From positions 1-64,000 of the forward strand of contig JADNYV010000057.1 in assembly GCA_015501055.1 (NCBI GenBank): a stretch of 64,000 nt of DNA. The letters run 5' to 3'. Under the pieces are notes generated by a model that worked only from the letters and a program-made list of their open reading frames with translations, was not told the origin of the DNA and searched no databases. A program made the translations under genes and the position numbers. Shown here one piece after another: positions 19,363 to 31,064 of this stretch. Each line of letters starts with the position of its first letter. The first letter of the stretch is position 1. Source of the stretch: Mucidula mucida. Lineage: Eukaryota; Basidiomycota; Agaricomycetes; Agaricales; Physalacriaceae.

Positions 19363-21974
19363 ATGGATGCGCCTGAATCGCAACCAGAGCGAGATAACGG
19401 ACCAGAGGCTGGCGGCGACGACCTCCCAACTTACGACGATTTAGCAGCGCAACATGGACCGAATTCCAGGCAGGTACACCCCTAGCAGTGGAGACGTCGT
19501 GCTAATCCGTGCCAAAATAGATTTGGTCGATGGCGGGGATGGATAGAGAAAAGGTGCGCCATTCCGTCTTCTTAAAGGCGAATAAACTAACAAAACGACG
19601 GTCAGAGCCGCCGAGCGCTACGCCGACATTCCTCCAGCTGAGCGGCGGCGGCGACGAGAACGCGGCTGGGATATGGACTCAATTGTACGTGATTTTGTTG
19701 AGTGCAGGCCTTCAATTGACTGCCATGTAGGATGTCCCCAGTCCCAGCGACATTCCTATAATCGTTAACCAGCCCGCGACGCCAATGCCGCAAGCGAACG
19801 GTCTTCAAATTCGAACGGAAGATCTTGACAACTACTACGCGCCTCCCCCGGATACACCTCAACAATCTTCTCCGTTACCCTCTCTTACCACCATTACTCA
19901 TAGACTACGCCCGTCTCATCTTAAGATTACTCACTTCGGCTCGCGTTTTCTCCCTCACTCCACTTCCCCGATTCGATGTCTACTCCCCTTGCTCGGCGGA
20001 AAGCTTCTGCTCATAGGCCATGACGAGGGTCTATCTGTACTTGACACATATCCTCAAGAATGGTCCGAAACTGAGGCTGGAATCAAGATTCAAGGCCCGG
20101 AGGAAGCAGTGTCTCGCCCCATCTGGTTTGGTGAAAGGTGTGCCCTCACGTTGCCGCTTATATCGTTCGCCCACGACGTCTGTCAGTGTATATCAAATGT
20201 CCTTGCTTGAAGTCGAAGAATCCGGCGAAGGATCTCCACAAGGTGTTGTCTTACTTCTCGTCGGACCAGAATTAGACTCCCCTCTGAGCAAGGAGGAATC
20301 ATTGCGGACACTTCGTATGTACAATCTGGCAAGTCTTACCAGCCTCGCTAAATGGACCATTGCTCAAAAGGTATGAACTATCATTACTGTAATTTTTTCT
20401 AACTCTGCGTCATTAGGGCACACGACCTCTGGATTTGACGTCGCGACCAAGCAATCACGCTCATCAATCGTCTCCTCTCAAAAAGAGAGGTCATCGACAT
20501 CAAAGTAGCTTTGCCCGTAGTATCAAATCCTGGATAGACCAGCCCACTAACAATCACCCTTCTCCCGAGAATCACGCACCGTCTTCCTATAACCATCTGC
20601 TATCGCCGGCTTCTGTGAGTAGTTCATCAAGCTTAGGACGCCCTGGTGGTCGGCCAGGCAGCAGATCGCCTTCGCCTAGCCGGCATAATTCCGACGATTC
20701 AACAGCGAGTTGGGACTTTGTTGACGACTTACCATCGCGTTGGGCTCTTGACTTTGTGCCGTTGGCATCTCCCGGTTCTCGCCTGGCCAGTTCAAACGTT
20801 CTTTCCTACGCGTTATGGAATAACGGCGATCCTCATCACCCTCGGAGCGGGCGATTGCTAGCTGTTGCAACCAAATCCAACATATTACTCTACGAAACGC
20901 CCAAGGGTGAGCGAGCGTTCCGTTTCGTCAAGGTGTGTTCACTTCAGAAATTGAACCTTGAGACTCAAACACTAGCTTCAGGATTTCTACACTCCCATGC
21001 AACCGCGGAGTATCACTTTTTTCCAGCAAGTAGTGGTCGAAGTAGCGCGGAGTCCTTCAGATGCAGGGCCCGCTCGTTTCAGCCATTCACACCGACGTTC
21101 CGATAGTACGGGTACCATGAGAGCTGAGCGTGTGCTAACCTCTCCATCGGGCACACTTGGCTACGGCACGCAACTCAGCCTCTTTGTCATCTTCGACAAA
21201 AAGGCTGGCTGGATTCGTCTCGCCGACTCCGCCGTCGGTGAGTTTGAGCTCTTTGACGATGGGACGGGGCCTGGCGGCCATCTGCGGGACGCGTCAAGCC
21301 CAGTTAGTGTGCGCAAATCAAGAATATCAGTCGACGCGAGCACGTTATTAGGGAAATGGATCCCGTTAACGCAATGCGAGGTGCCCATAGTTCCGTCCGC
21401 GACCTATCCCCCGCCGACGAAGAAAGTGCATATTCTCACGCGAGGGCGGAAGACACATATTCTCCCGTGTCCGTTACCTACGGGTGCAGGCGCGTGTCGG
21501 CCTCTGCGTGCTGTCATGTGGAAGTCTGCTCCGACAACAGTCAGGACTAGAGTGTGCAGCAATGATATTGGGGACGGCCCATCACCCTATCTGCAGCTTG
21601 TGGGGTATGGCGAACATGGTATCGAAGTGCAGGAGTTGTCACTGAACTTTATGGGCAAAGGAAAGGGCAAAGAGCGGGCAGACGACTCAGTGTGGATGGA
21701 GGATGATGTTGGAGGTGCGACTGGCTTTTTGTGCATTGGCGGGCACTGGGATCAACCGCACTATTCACCATATCACCCGCTGAATCGCACGTACTCCAAC
21801 GCGAGCAACAGGTCATCGCAGTCGTACGATAGTGTGGAAACGGAGGAGCTTGTCACAAAAATGGAGCAGGAGCAGGGCATGTATGCCTGGTGTCGGAAGG
21901 GCTTGGAGGATTGGCGCATATTCTGGGTGGGCGGTTCAACAACAGAGGAAGATGAAGCGGAAGAAGATATATGA
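19363..21974 (+). CDS. CNH/beta-propeller-like protein with disordered linkers
   Basis: Seven exons: 19363-19469, 19521-19553, 19606-19684, 19731-20137, 20187-20370, 20417-20932, 20982-21974; 2319 nt, 772 residues, frame intact. The first intron must be GC-AG (AG^GCAGGT) to keep frame into FGRWRGWIEKRAAERYADIP. An acidic N-terminus (PTYDDLAAQHG) is followed by a propeller-like segment (SPIRCLLPLLGGKLLLIGHDEGLSVLD style strands), a Ser/Pro-rich linker (PGGRPGSRSPSPSRHNS), and a second strand-rich part (RLLAVATKSNILLYE, LSLFVIFDKKAGWIRL). The C-terminus is acidic. This resembles a citron-homology (CNH) or WD-like propeller split by a low-complexity insert; family assignment is tentative. Such domains bind small GTPases or scaffold complexes. 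Confidence 0.7.
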
Positions 21975-22103
21975 GTGGACTGCTCTCACCAAGATATATA
22001 TTATACGCGAAATTGTAAATTTAGCATATGGACACTGTATCATGCCAAATTAACTAGTGTACAGACAAGTAAATCGAAATCCACCAGTCAGGATGTGATA
22101 CGA
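21975..22103. other. Convergent 3' spacer
   Basis: 129 bp between the propeller-like gene and the TRP-like gene ends; no terminator structure is evident. Confidence 0.4.
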
Positions 22104-25100
22104 CTAAAAAGTCCAGATGAGGGTCCATGCAAGAATACCAAAGCAACTATATAACTCCAGAGTGTTTATCATTACATTATTATGACTGTGATCCCGGGGG
22201 ATAAGCAGAGGGGAAGGATTGTCGTGACGGTCCAGGCGATGAACCGGATCCACCAAGGCCAGGCGCGGAAGCTGTGGATAGCTTTGGTGTACGACCAGGC
22301 GACACCTGCGGTTTGCGTACCACCACAAACGAGCGTCCTGGCGTCGGCGCCGTTGCAGGCTCTGTGCTGGTACGGGCTCCTCCGCAGGTTTGTTGGGTGC
22401 TGAAGAAGTCCCCTCGCTGCTGTGTGGCCGATGTCGACGAAGGTGGTACCAGGGTTTTTTCTTCGGAGTCTCCGAATCTGATCCATTATCCTCGTCGAGC
22501 GGGGTGCTACCGCTGGTATATGCACTCGGGGGTGGTGTCGCACTTTGCTTTGTTGGCCGGGTCGCTGCTCCAGTCGGGACAAACGCCGAAGGACCCACTG
22601 AGCCAGCAGCATGCTCAATGATTGCTGTCTGAGACTTGGTCCGAATGTGTAAAGGTTGCATAGCGCCAGGTGGTAAGGAATCATCGCGCTGAGGTGATTG
22701 TTGATGACGAACGGCGTTGATTGCAGACAGTGAAGGAGCATCGTCATCATCATCGTCCAGACGCGGTAGAGATGGAGCGCTTGCATTATGATACGAAGCT
22801 TGATGACCGATGGATGGGAAGGTTTGTGTTGAGCCAGCCGTGATAGCGTAAGGCGAGTCGATATGCGCTCGTCCGCCACCTACTCGAGAAAAACCAGATG
22901 TAGGTGGCTTGGGACTGCTGGGTGAAGCATCGACGGGAACATATCCACGAGCCGCCTTCGTCGGGAATGGCTGCCACGCCCCCATGATGTATCCTTCATC
23001 ATCGCTGTCTTCGCGATACGGCCTCAGAGCATGTTCCGGTTTAAGCACAGAGGGCGGTGGACCAGAGTTAAGAGATCCTTTGCCAGTGCCAGGACGCTGC
23101 GGCGACCCCAGGGAGCCCATGAACGAAGACGCAATCGAATCGCGATTGCCAGGTTGTGTGCTCTTGTACCGAGCGTTAACACTGTCCTTTCCTTTGACCT
23201 TCTTGGTAGCATTACGTGGACGACGACGTTGTCTGGAGTCTCCACAGCATCCTGCCAATCCACAAGCACCAAGAAGACCACTGTCCACAATGTGTTTACT
23301 CTGCTCGAATCCCACGAAACCGAAAATACGAACGACAGCCTCAACAAGCTTAACGACGAGCATCAAGAGGAGGGCAATATATACCAGTGCAAGGATGATG
23401 AGTACACCATAGGCAACCCATCCTCCAGCTCCAGTACCGATGTCGATCTAAGAATTGTCTCAATAGAGGAACTAGAAAAGCAGAACACCAAGGACTTACT
23501 GCAGGTGTCAAAATCAACAGGAGAACAGCGATAACAATTCTAGCAACGCAGAAAAGGAAGCTGATCAATCCCATACTGGCACCTATACCCCAAGGCAGCC
23601 ATACGCTGGTAACCAGCGCCGAGATAACTTCGACGACCAAAATAACAACGGCTTGAGCAGTACCACTTTTCTGGCCAGCCCCGATTGTAACACCAAAGGC
23701 TACGTTGGTCGCGAAGAATAGTCCAGCAAACATCTGAGAACCGTGTCGGTAATGATTGTACAAAGGACCGAGGCCAAGCAGGGTGCGAGTCTCATCGTAC
23801 AGCTTGCTCGTCGTCGTCACGCGTACACGGAGGACAAGGAAGGCTGGGATGAGAATGGAAAGGATGGTGAATGAAAGACCAGCAAGGACAATAGAGGACA
23901 TGGAAGCCAGAGACTTGGGTAAAGTCATTTGGTAAACAGAAAATATTGTCACTGGCAGGTGAAAGAGGACCAGAACCCGAACCAGATTTCCGTGTAGGAC
24001 GCTACCGTGGAACGAGCTCATGCTGCTCCGGAACCTCCACCACGGCTTGCGAGTTGAGGCGATACCGCGTTCTGTCGCGCAAAGAGTGTAAGTTTCGATC
24101 GTACTCTCACAAAAAGTGATGCGCTCTACCATTTAAGCCATTGAGAGACTTGCTTTCCTCGGCCGAGACAGCAGCTATGCCTGAGTTATCGAGCATATCC
24201 TTGCTTCCAAAAGCCGGGCTCCTCGTACCACCTAAACGCGTCATACCTGGTCCTTGGTGCGACTTGCCGACAAGTCCACCGACAAAACCGGCAAAGTGGT
24301 CAATCAACCAGATCACACTTGAGACGGCAATGGCAGCGGCAACAACGCCGAGAAAGAGGATGAGGCAAATGCCAAATAGGTCCTCTGGTCGAACACCCAC
24401 AGAGTACGCGAAGGAGGTCATGCCGACAGAAGCATTGCGAGGAAGTGTGAAAATTGTATTGGAGACGGAAGGATCGAGATAGAGTACTGAACTCTCGTCA
24501 TTGATTTGAGTCTGGAAATCTGAAGGAGCGTTGAAGTCGGGGGCAAACAAGGGATTCCAATGATGCTCGTCGGAGCCGGGCGTCAGAGAGATGTCTGCTC
24601 GGAGTAATAAGAAGGAGAAGCCGCATATCGGAGAAATCCCTCTTACTGTAGGAAAGAGTTGCCCATGAAGTTTGAGTAAGTAGAGGATCTATGGAAATAT
24701 GTGAGAAACATAAGATGAAATGAGGAAAAGGGCTGGACTGACAGATGAAAGGTGGCCATTGCACGGCGATCATCGCAAGCACTGAACACCATTGGGTATG
24801 AAAGATCACATCCCGCATTGAGGGTGTACCTGTGACGAGAATTATGGAAAACACGATGGATGTTTACGAGATACACGCACAAAAACGCAGGAGCGCGGGA
24901 GAACTCGCGAAACGTTCACCGCTCATTGCACTCGCGAGGATGAAGCCAGCACTCTGGACCCGTTCCCACAGTCCCTTCCCCGGCCTACTGATACCGCGAT
25001 TCCAGGCTGAAACGATGCGCGCACTACCGACGACTAGCCAATATGCAATGGCCAGCGAGACGGTGCCCCAGAATATTATATCAGCTGAGCCGTATGGCGT

Positions 25101-25683
25101 GTCGTCAGAAGATGGGTCGAGTGGAGTGGTCTCCAAGTCTATGCACAAGAGCTCGTTGCTGAATGTGTCGACTGCTCTAAGACGAGTAGTGAGCGTCGTC
25201 AATGCCCGATTTGAGCCCCAGGGAATCTGCGCGGACAGCGCGAATGGGCCCGGCGCAATTGGACAGTACAGCTCATCAGAAGAAGAGGAAAGGGCATTGT
25301 CTGGCGGTCGGATCTGGTCGCATAGATATGAGCTATTTGACCACGCGCTGAGAGTTAAGATGGATGTCGATGTAAATAATGTAGCTTTGTTCGTGGAAGG
25401 ACCGTAAGCAGCGGCGATGTGCTGGAAAGGAAAGGTGCTCACCGAGATTAAGACTGCTGTTGGCACGTCCAATTATCTCTTGTGGCGAGTCGGCGATAAC
25501 AACGAGGTCAAGGTATGAGGACAACTTGTCGTTGTGGAGCACCTGCGCATATACATTGGAAACGGTCATTTTTTGGCTGACATTGCCGTTGACGTCGAAG
25601 CAGTCGGTGAAAGAGAGATTGGCTGGGGTGGCAAAGACATGAGGAAGGGCAAACAACAGCAAGAGGGCCAGCGTCGAGCTCAT
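22104..25683 (-). CDS. TRP-like/ML-domain integral membrane protein
   Basis: Seven exons: 25683-25443, 25384-24881, 24829-24743, 24688-24647, 24594-24130, 24071-23500 and 23447-22104; 3255 nt, 1084 residues as written. A signal peptide (MSSTLALLLLFALPHVFA) leads into a luminal ML-like domain with paired cysteines (FTDCFDVNG, YLCDQIRPP, ELYCPIAPG). Then come several membrane segments (YGSADIIFWGTVSLAIAYWL, FGICLILFLGVVAAAIAV, VLAGLSFTILSILIPAFLVL and others) and a long Ser/Pro-rich cytosolic tail. This is the layout of fungal TRP-like (Pkd2/Flc-related) proteins implicated in calcium, wall integrity and FAD or lipid traffic. In the tail, near 22365, the natural-looking frame (PATAPTPGRSFVVVRKPQ) is one base out, so the last about 85 residues are probably wrong. 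Confidence 0.8.
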
Positions 25684-26668
25684 CGTGCCCAACGATGCCC
25701 GTGGTGAGGTTGACGGAGGTAGCAACTTTGTTTTCCCGAAACAGACCCTCGAGTATGCTCATTACGTCATGCTGTCCAAAGTGCCTGGACCGCCGCTTTT
25801 ACCATCTTCTGGTCGTCCATCATTGTAGTGTTATATACAACCGGCTAATTGCCATGGAGTGCAGCGATACACTGGGATACCTGATGCTTTCCTTTTTGTT
25901 GAAGCTCTATATGTTACGATCATATCTGTAACTTTGTAGATCCTAAGGATAGTTACCAGCAACGCTAACGTGAACGAAAGTAGACTAGATCCAGGTTCCC
26001 TTTACTCAGACAGTGAATCAGTTCAGACTCGGAAGTGACGGCACTACGAAGAAAGCCGCTACTCTGTTCAATCGTTCAATTGACGCATCAGCTACATCCG
26101 CCCATCTTTGTCTCGCGGTACGATATCTTGTAATTTGTATCTACTCCAACGCGTCTTGACACAGGTATTCTATGAAAGGGGTCAGACGTCCGCCTTCCGC
26201 CCATCCTTCTTTCAGTGGCCGCGAAGTTATCGTCAGCTGCTGGCTGAACAGTCAATAGAAATAGATGGTAGACATTTGACGGATGTGGAACTGCGATAGT
26301 TATGTGGGCGAGTGACTGACTGGAGATCGAGGGCAATCGCGCTGCGTCGTTTCAGTGAATGGGCCAGAACTGAACATGGAGAACGGACAGCCATGAGATA
26401 TATAGCAGGAGGGCGAATGTATGGAGATCCTGTATAACACTAGGCCCTCTGCCATCGGCGCACCCTGCAAGGAAACAAATGTTGACAAGATACGACCGGC
26501 AGACATTTGTTCATATCCAGTACCATCATCACCGTAAAGTCCCAGAACAACATACATTCGACGCCTAAAAGCAACTGGTGCACTACATGAAGAATGTTTC
26601 TGTTAGTACGTTCACCGAGATACCCCAAGAAGAGTAAATGAGAGACCAAATGTCAACTAAGGAATCGT
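25684..26668. other. Intergenic, no feature seen
   Basis: About 1 kb upstream of the TRP-like gene. No supported coding sequence; promoter elements not recognised with confidence. Confidence 0.45.
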
Positions 26669-27689
26669 TCAATTCTCCGTAGCGAGCTGAGCGGCAAACA
26701 CCACATTGGCGAAGTGAACTAGCACGCTATCGAGCAGCGCAATTCCACCTGAAGCTATAGGCGTTGCTGTGGTCGACGGTGCAGACGAAAACGCGCTGGA
26801 GGAGGGTAGGAGACTGGACGAAGAAGGCTGAGCTACAGATTGACGTTAGCATTACTTATCAGTTTGCCAAAGGCTACTCACAAGATGAAGAAGGCTGAAC
26901 ACTGCTCTGGACAGAGGACGAAGTGTAAGTCGAAGTAGGCGTAGCGCTCGTGGCGGGTGGCGTATACCCTCAGTGGTCGTCGAAGTCTTAGGCTTCTTCG
27001 TCTTCGTCGTGTTGTGTTCTCATCCGCACCCGAGTTCCCCGAGTCTGAACCGGTTCCATATTCCCATGATCCTTCAAGAACACCGTGGCTGGTGTCGGGG
27101 TCAAAGAAGGAATATAGACCGGTGGTGAAATCGAGGTCCCCAGACGCGCAATTCATGCACTATTGCAAGTTCAACACCCTCGGCTTGTACGGGCTCAGAA
27201 AAGACGCGCACCTCATCCACAATCTGGGCCTGCGTGGATATGCCGTTGATCGTAATCGTGATTGTCTCAAAGCAATGAGCGCCATTGTCCCAATCCTTTT
27301 ACAGGGAGGTCAGTTTCTCGTGAAAGAACGACGTGTATGGAGGTGGTATTACGAGAGCTGGGAGAGCGACGATCTACGAGGGGCATAAGCGCTCATACAC
27401 ACGATGGCACGTCGAAGAACACGTACAAAATCAGAGGGTACATTTGTTCCACCACACGCGCCACTAACAGGCTGTCGATGAGCATCCATGCTGGAATCGA
27501 GAAGGACGAGAATACTGACACTCCAGTTACGAACCAGGTAAACGTTGAGCGACGTCCCAGTTGGGCCTTGTTAAAAGAACTTTCGGCAACAGTGAAACGA
27601 TGTGAGTTTGGACTTCTGTGCGCAAGGTCATGTTTGGCATAGGCGAAATTGAAGAGTCCGAAGAGCAACAGAGAGCGTAAGGACAGCAT
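26669..27689 (-). pseudogene. RlpA-like double-psi beta-barrel secreted protein, frameshifted tail
   Basis: Exons 27689-27522, 27471-27427, 27373-27353, 27295-27212, 27159-26882 and 26832-26669. Signal peptide MLSLRSLLLFGLFNFAYA, a pro-like segment, then the barrel: STFTWFVTG, GACGGTNVPSDF, IVALPAL, DWDNGAHCFETITITING, IVDECMNCASGDLDFTTGL. The GACG, HCF and DECxxC cysteines and the Asp of GDLDF are conserved in RlpA/barwin/expansin-like domains of fungi. A Ser/Thr-rich stalk follows. The stalk frame breaks twice (27017-27018 and 26967-26969); adding one base at each makes exon 5 280 nt, exactly the phase that exon 6 requires. The barrel is intact. Such proteins act at the cell wall or in host contact; enzymatic activity is unproven. 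Confidence 0.75.
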
Positions 27690-28002
27690 AGAGAAAAGGA
27701 CAGTAGTGAGTCGAGTGTTGGAAAGAACAAAGAAGACAAGGTTTGTGTGGGAGCAAGAAGGGCGCGGTTGCCTGGACCTGAACTGATGTTAATGAATGGC
27801 TCGGTGCCTGTGGCTAATCGGGAATACTGACCAAGGCCGGCGGCTGACGTTTTCATGACCACAAAGCCTTTTCAAACAACGAGCTCTTGAAGGGCCACAG
27901 TTTCAACAGTCATCATGAGGAGGAGACGGAAGACGCCGAATAAGCTGCCTGCCCGATTTGGACTCGATCGCGTTTTAGCAACAGACGTTCATCGTGTGCA
28001 GC

Positions 28003-29710
28003 ATGCTCGTGAGTCCTTCAACACGTTCCCAACGAGGAGGTAACCATCCAGGATACAGGACTCTGAGCGTAGCGCCCTAAATGTCCTTCCCGAAACGATC
28101 ACCCTTCAGCGTCTATGTGATAGTCCATCTCCCTACCAACATCTCCTGGACCTACCATCTTCAGAAGAAGCTCTTAATGCGCGTCTTCAAATCAAGGAAT
28201 ATATCAGCCGGCTTAGGACCGAGCTTTACGAAGTTGAAGGACGAATAGAACAGCTACGACTTTCCTTACAACGCGCCGAGCGCGATCGACACTCCATTCG
28301 TGGAAGGATAGATGCCCACATTGCGCTTAACCCTCCAATCCACGACATCCCACCCGAAATACTCGCCCAGGTATTCTCTCTTACATGCATTGCACCCTTG
28401 AAACTATCCGAGAGCAACAAGGATGTGCCTCCCTGGGTACTTGGGAAGGTCTGCAGTCGCTGGAGGCATGTCGCATGGAATACACCTTCTCTTTGGTCTT
28501 CATTATCTCTGTCATTCAAATTCAACTCCAGGAAACTGGAATGGAAGAAACGCGTGGTAACTGAGGCTCTCGCACGTTCCGGGCAAACATTCCTCGCATT
28601 GGATATAAACTTCTTCGCCTTGACCGACGTGGACGAACGGAGAAGTCTCATTTCCGATGTAGGCACCCTCTACGGTCCTCGTGTCAAAGCACTCCGTATC
28701 TCTTTTCCCAAGTGGAAGGAATTACGAGCGTTCTCGTGTCTTGACAATTGGAGGAGTTCGACTTGACCTACCGCCCTCACCTTGGGGTTGGTACGGAAGA
28801 CACACCTCTCTTCGACGTCACGATGCCTCGACTGTTTCATTTCTCACTAGAGTCCAAGGACTTGACCCCATTCCTACCTGACAGCCCGCGCATCGCGCTG
28901 CCCTGGCTGCAGCTGACCTCGTTGCACATCCGGAATGACAGCGCAGCCGTTCATCGAGCGCGCGCGCATCTCTTCCGCGTCATCTCCCGGTGCCCTAATC
29001 TCATCACGCTCAAGGTGTGGACAGTGACACTGCCCGACGAACGGACACTTCAAGTGACCTTGCCTCGTCTACGCAACCTGCACATCGTCTGCCCCGTCGT
29101 CCTCACCAAACTCACCTGCCCCGTCCTTCACCGGCTCACATTGGAGATCCACTCGTACAGTAACCTCATTCCCAGCTGTGTGGAGGGCTTCATCAGCAGA
29201 TCGGGGTGTCTGGTGCAGGAAATGCAGATATCATTGTATCACCCATCATGCGCGCCTTCGTATATATCCGCTGTCCTGAAGCCGCTTTCGGCTGTACGCG
29301 ACCTGGAGCTGGATTTCACGCATGCTACACCCCCGTTCGACACGTATTTCCGGGCACTCATCGATGATGGCGACAATATGGTGTTGTTTCCCGTACTGCA
29401 GTCACTTACAGTGAAGTCGTCACCCTTGAATCTCCAGTTCGCCACTGATGCCCATGGCGGGTCGATGTCAGAGAGTGTGGTACTGGAGGCACTGCAAAAG
29501 AGGTGCCGCGCTCCGCATTCGGAGCTGCGGTCTTTGCGTATGGAATTGCATCTTGCGCCAATGAAGAAGGCGAACATGTACCGCTTCGTGAACAACCGGC
29601 TTGGTGCAGAGTTTGCGGGTACGGAGCTGTATAAGGGGTTGAAGGAACTTGAAGAGGGCGGATTGGAATTGGAGGTCTGTGTTATCACTGCATGGGTTAA
29701 CCAGACTTGA
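28003..29710 (+). pseudogene. F-box protein with coiled coil, one frameshift
   Basis: A tiny first exon (28003-28008, Met-Leu) joins 28059 over a 50-bp intron. The N-terminus has LNVLPETITLQRLCDSP, then a coiled coil (ARLQIKEYISRLRTELYEVE) and the F-box (HDIPPEILAQVFSL... VLGKVCSRWRHVAWNTPSLW). The rest is a leucine-rich tail of about 320 residues with spaced hydrophobic strands. The frame breaks at 28748-28749: AATTGGAGG gives DNWRSST and a stop, while one more T gives LDNLEEFDLTYRP and continues to the stop at 29708-29710. Role, if functional: Skp1-binding substrate receptor. Alternatives for the start upstream break the phase. Confidence 0.7.
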
Positions 29711-30109
29711 ATGTAGGTCGGCTGGAATTGATTTTGTGTGTTCTTTGCTGACTGGCGATATTAGTTATCTAGGAGCATCGAGAGTCAACATGTAGCGATT
29801 ATTCAAGACAGAAACTAGCTCTACTTTTGCGTTTGAGCGTCAAGTACTCCTTGTTGCTCAATAACGCCTTTCCAAGGATCCAGCCGCCACGATAGGAAGT
29901 GTATTCCGGAGCTACGTTGAAGGCATCTGCTCACGATACTTCCATTATTTGTGCTCACTCAACTTACCTCTGTCAAGACGGTAAATCTTTTTCCTTCCGT
30001 CTTTGAGGTGAACAGACCATTTGATCACCCCCTCCCCCCTGATCGGAGGAACTTCATTTGGCCTTCAAAGCGACAACACTCGGTTGGCCGCTACTTTCTG
30101 AAAGGGTTC
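29711..30109. other. Intergenic, no feature seen
   Basis: 400 bp downstream of the F-box gene with no supported feature. Confidence 0.45.
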
Positions 30110-30682
30110 TTATACGGTACAGTGTTCCATTTTCGCCCTAAACAAAATGCACAGGCTTTTTAACGCAAAGTTCATGAGCTTGTCTTGAGTTACAACGCTT
30201 AGGACTCGTTTTCTTCCCCGTTCCTCCATCCGGGTCTGCCACTCCGTGTCCTGGTTCATATGTTTTGACAGGTCGTCTTCTGTTGGCAATCCTTCGTCAT
30301 GTTCAGTCCAGTCTTCATTACCTTCATGTCCACTCCTCGCATTGTATTTCCGCCAGCATTCTTGATGACGCAGCATATAGATTGAACAGCGGGATGGTTG
30401 CGCCATATCCACTATCATGGAAGAGAGCGACTGGCTTTGAGCTCTGACGGACAAGAGTAGATGCTCGCGTTTTCCTCTACTGTACGTGACTCCAATACAG
30501 ATTTGCTGCTCTAGGCACCCAAATAACTGAATCCCTTCTGGCAGAACGTGCCCACCTTTCTGAACAGTTAGCAACTGCTCCATAAGTACGGTAGAAATCG
30601 CCATAGTTGCCGCCGAGGTCCTGGTCACACAACCGACCTTGATGTTAAGTACAAAGGACACACGAGAAACTGTGGTGGACAT
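30110..30682 (-). CDS. Unsupported 190-residue ORF
   Basis: Open for 190 codons on the minus strand, with a plausible ATG context. The protein has no signal peptide, repeat or motif I recognise; the C-terminal half is polar and charged (MEERGRKRVLSVV). There is no paralogue or splice evidence in the window. It could be a lineage-specific gene or a chance ORF; I lean to chance. Confidence 0.25.
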   Translation of the reverse strand: MSTTVSRVSFVLNIKVGCVTRTSAATMAISTVLMEQLLTVQKGGHVLPEGIQLFGCLEQQICIGVTYSRGKREHLLLSVRAQSQSLSSMIVDMAQPSRCSIYMLRHQECWRKYNARSGHEGNEDWTEHDEGLPTEDDLSKHMNQDTEWQTRMEERGRKRVLSVVTQDKLMNFALKSLCILFRAKMEHCTV

Positions 30683-31064
30683 CGTTCTAGATCATCGTGA
30701 ATCAAGGAGAAGGTGAAGATTGTATTCACCGTGCTTTATGGTGGTCATGACAAAACATATTTCATTCTTGTGAGGTTGAAACGAAGTCGTATGAGGGCGC
30801 CAGCGGGACTTGAGATCGAGAGCGTAATGTTCTTGTACGACATCACGAATCAGGATGCACAAAGTTCACGAACGCCACATGTTAACGAGATGAGCGAAAT
30901 GAAATGTTTGGAGAAGTAATCAAGGCTAACATGCAGGTATTTTGGCCGTACTATGGGGCGTTATTACAGTTAAATAAGACACACTAAAAGCTACAATGTC
31001 AAGAAAGCTATGCAAGTCAACAATCCGTGTATTACCATTCGATACCATTATCCATTCTACACGG
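30683..31064. other. Intergenic, no feature seen
   Basis: About 380 bp without a supported feature. Confidence 0.4.
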
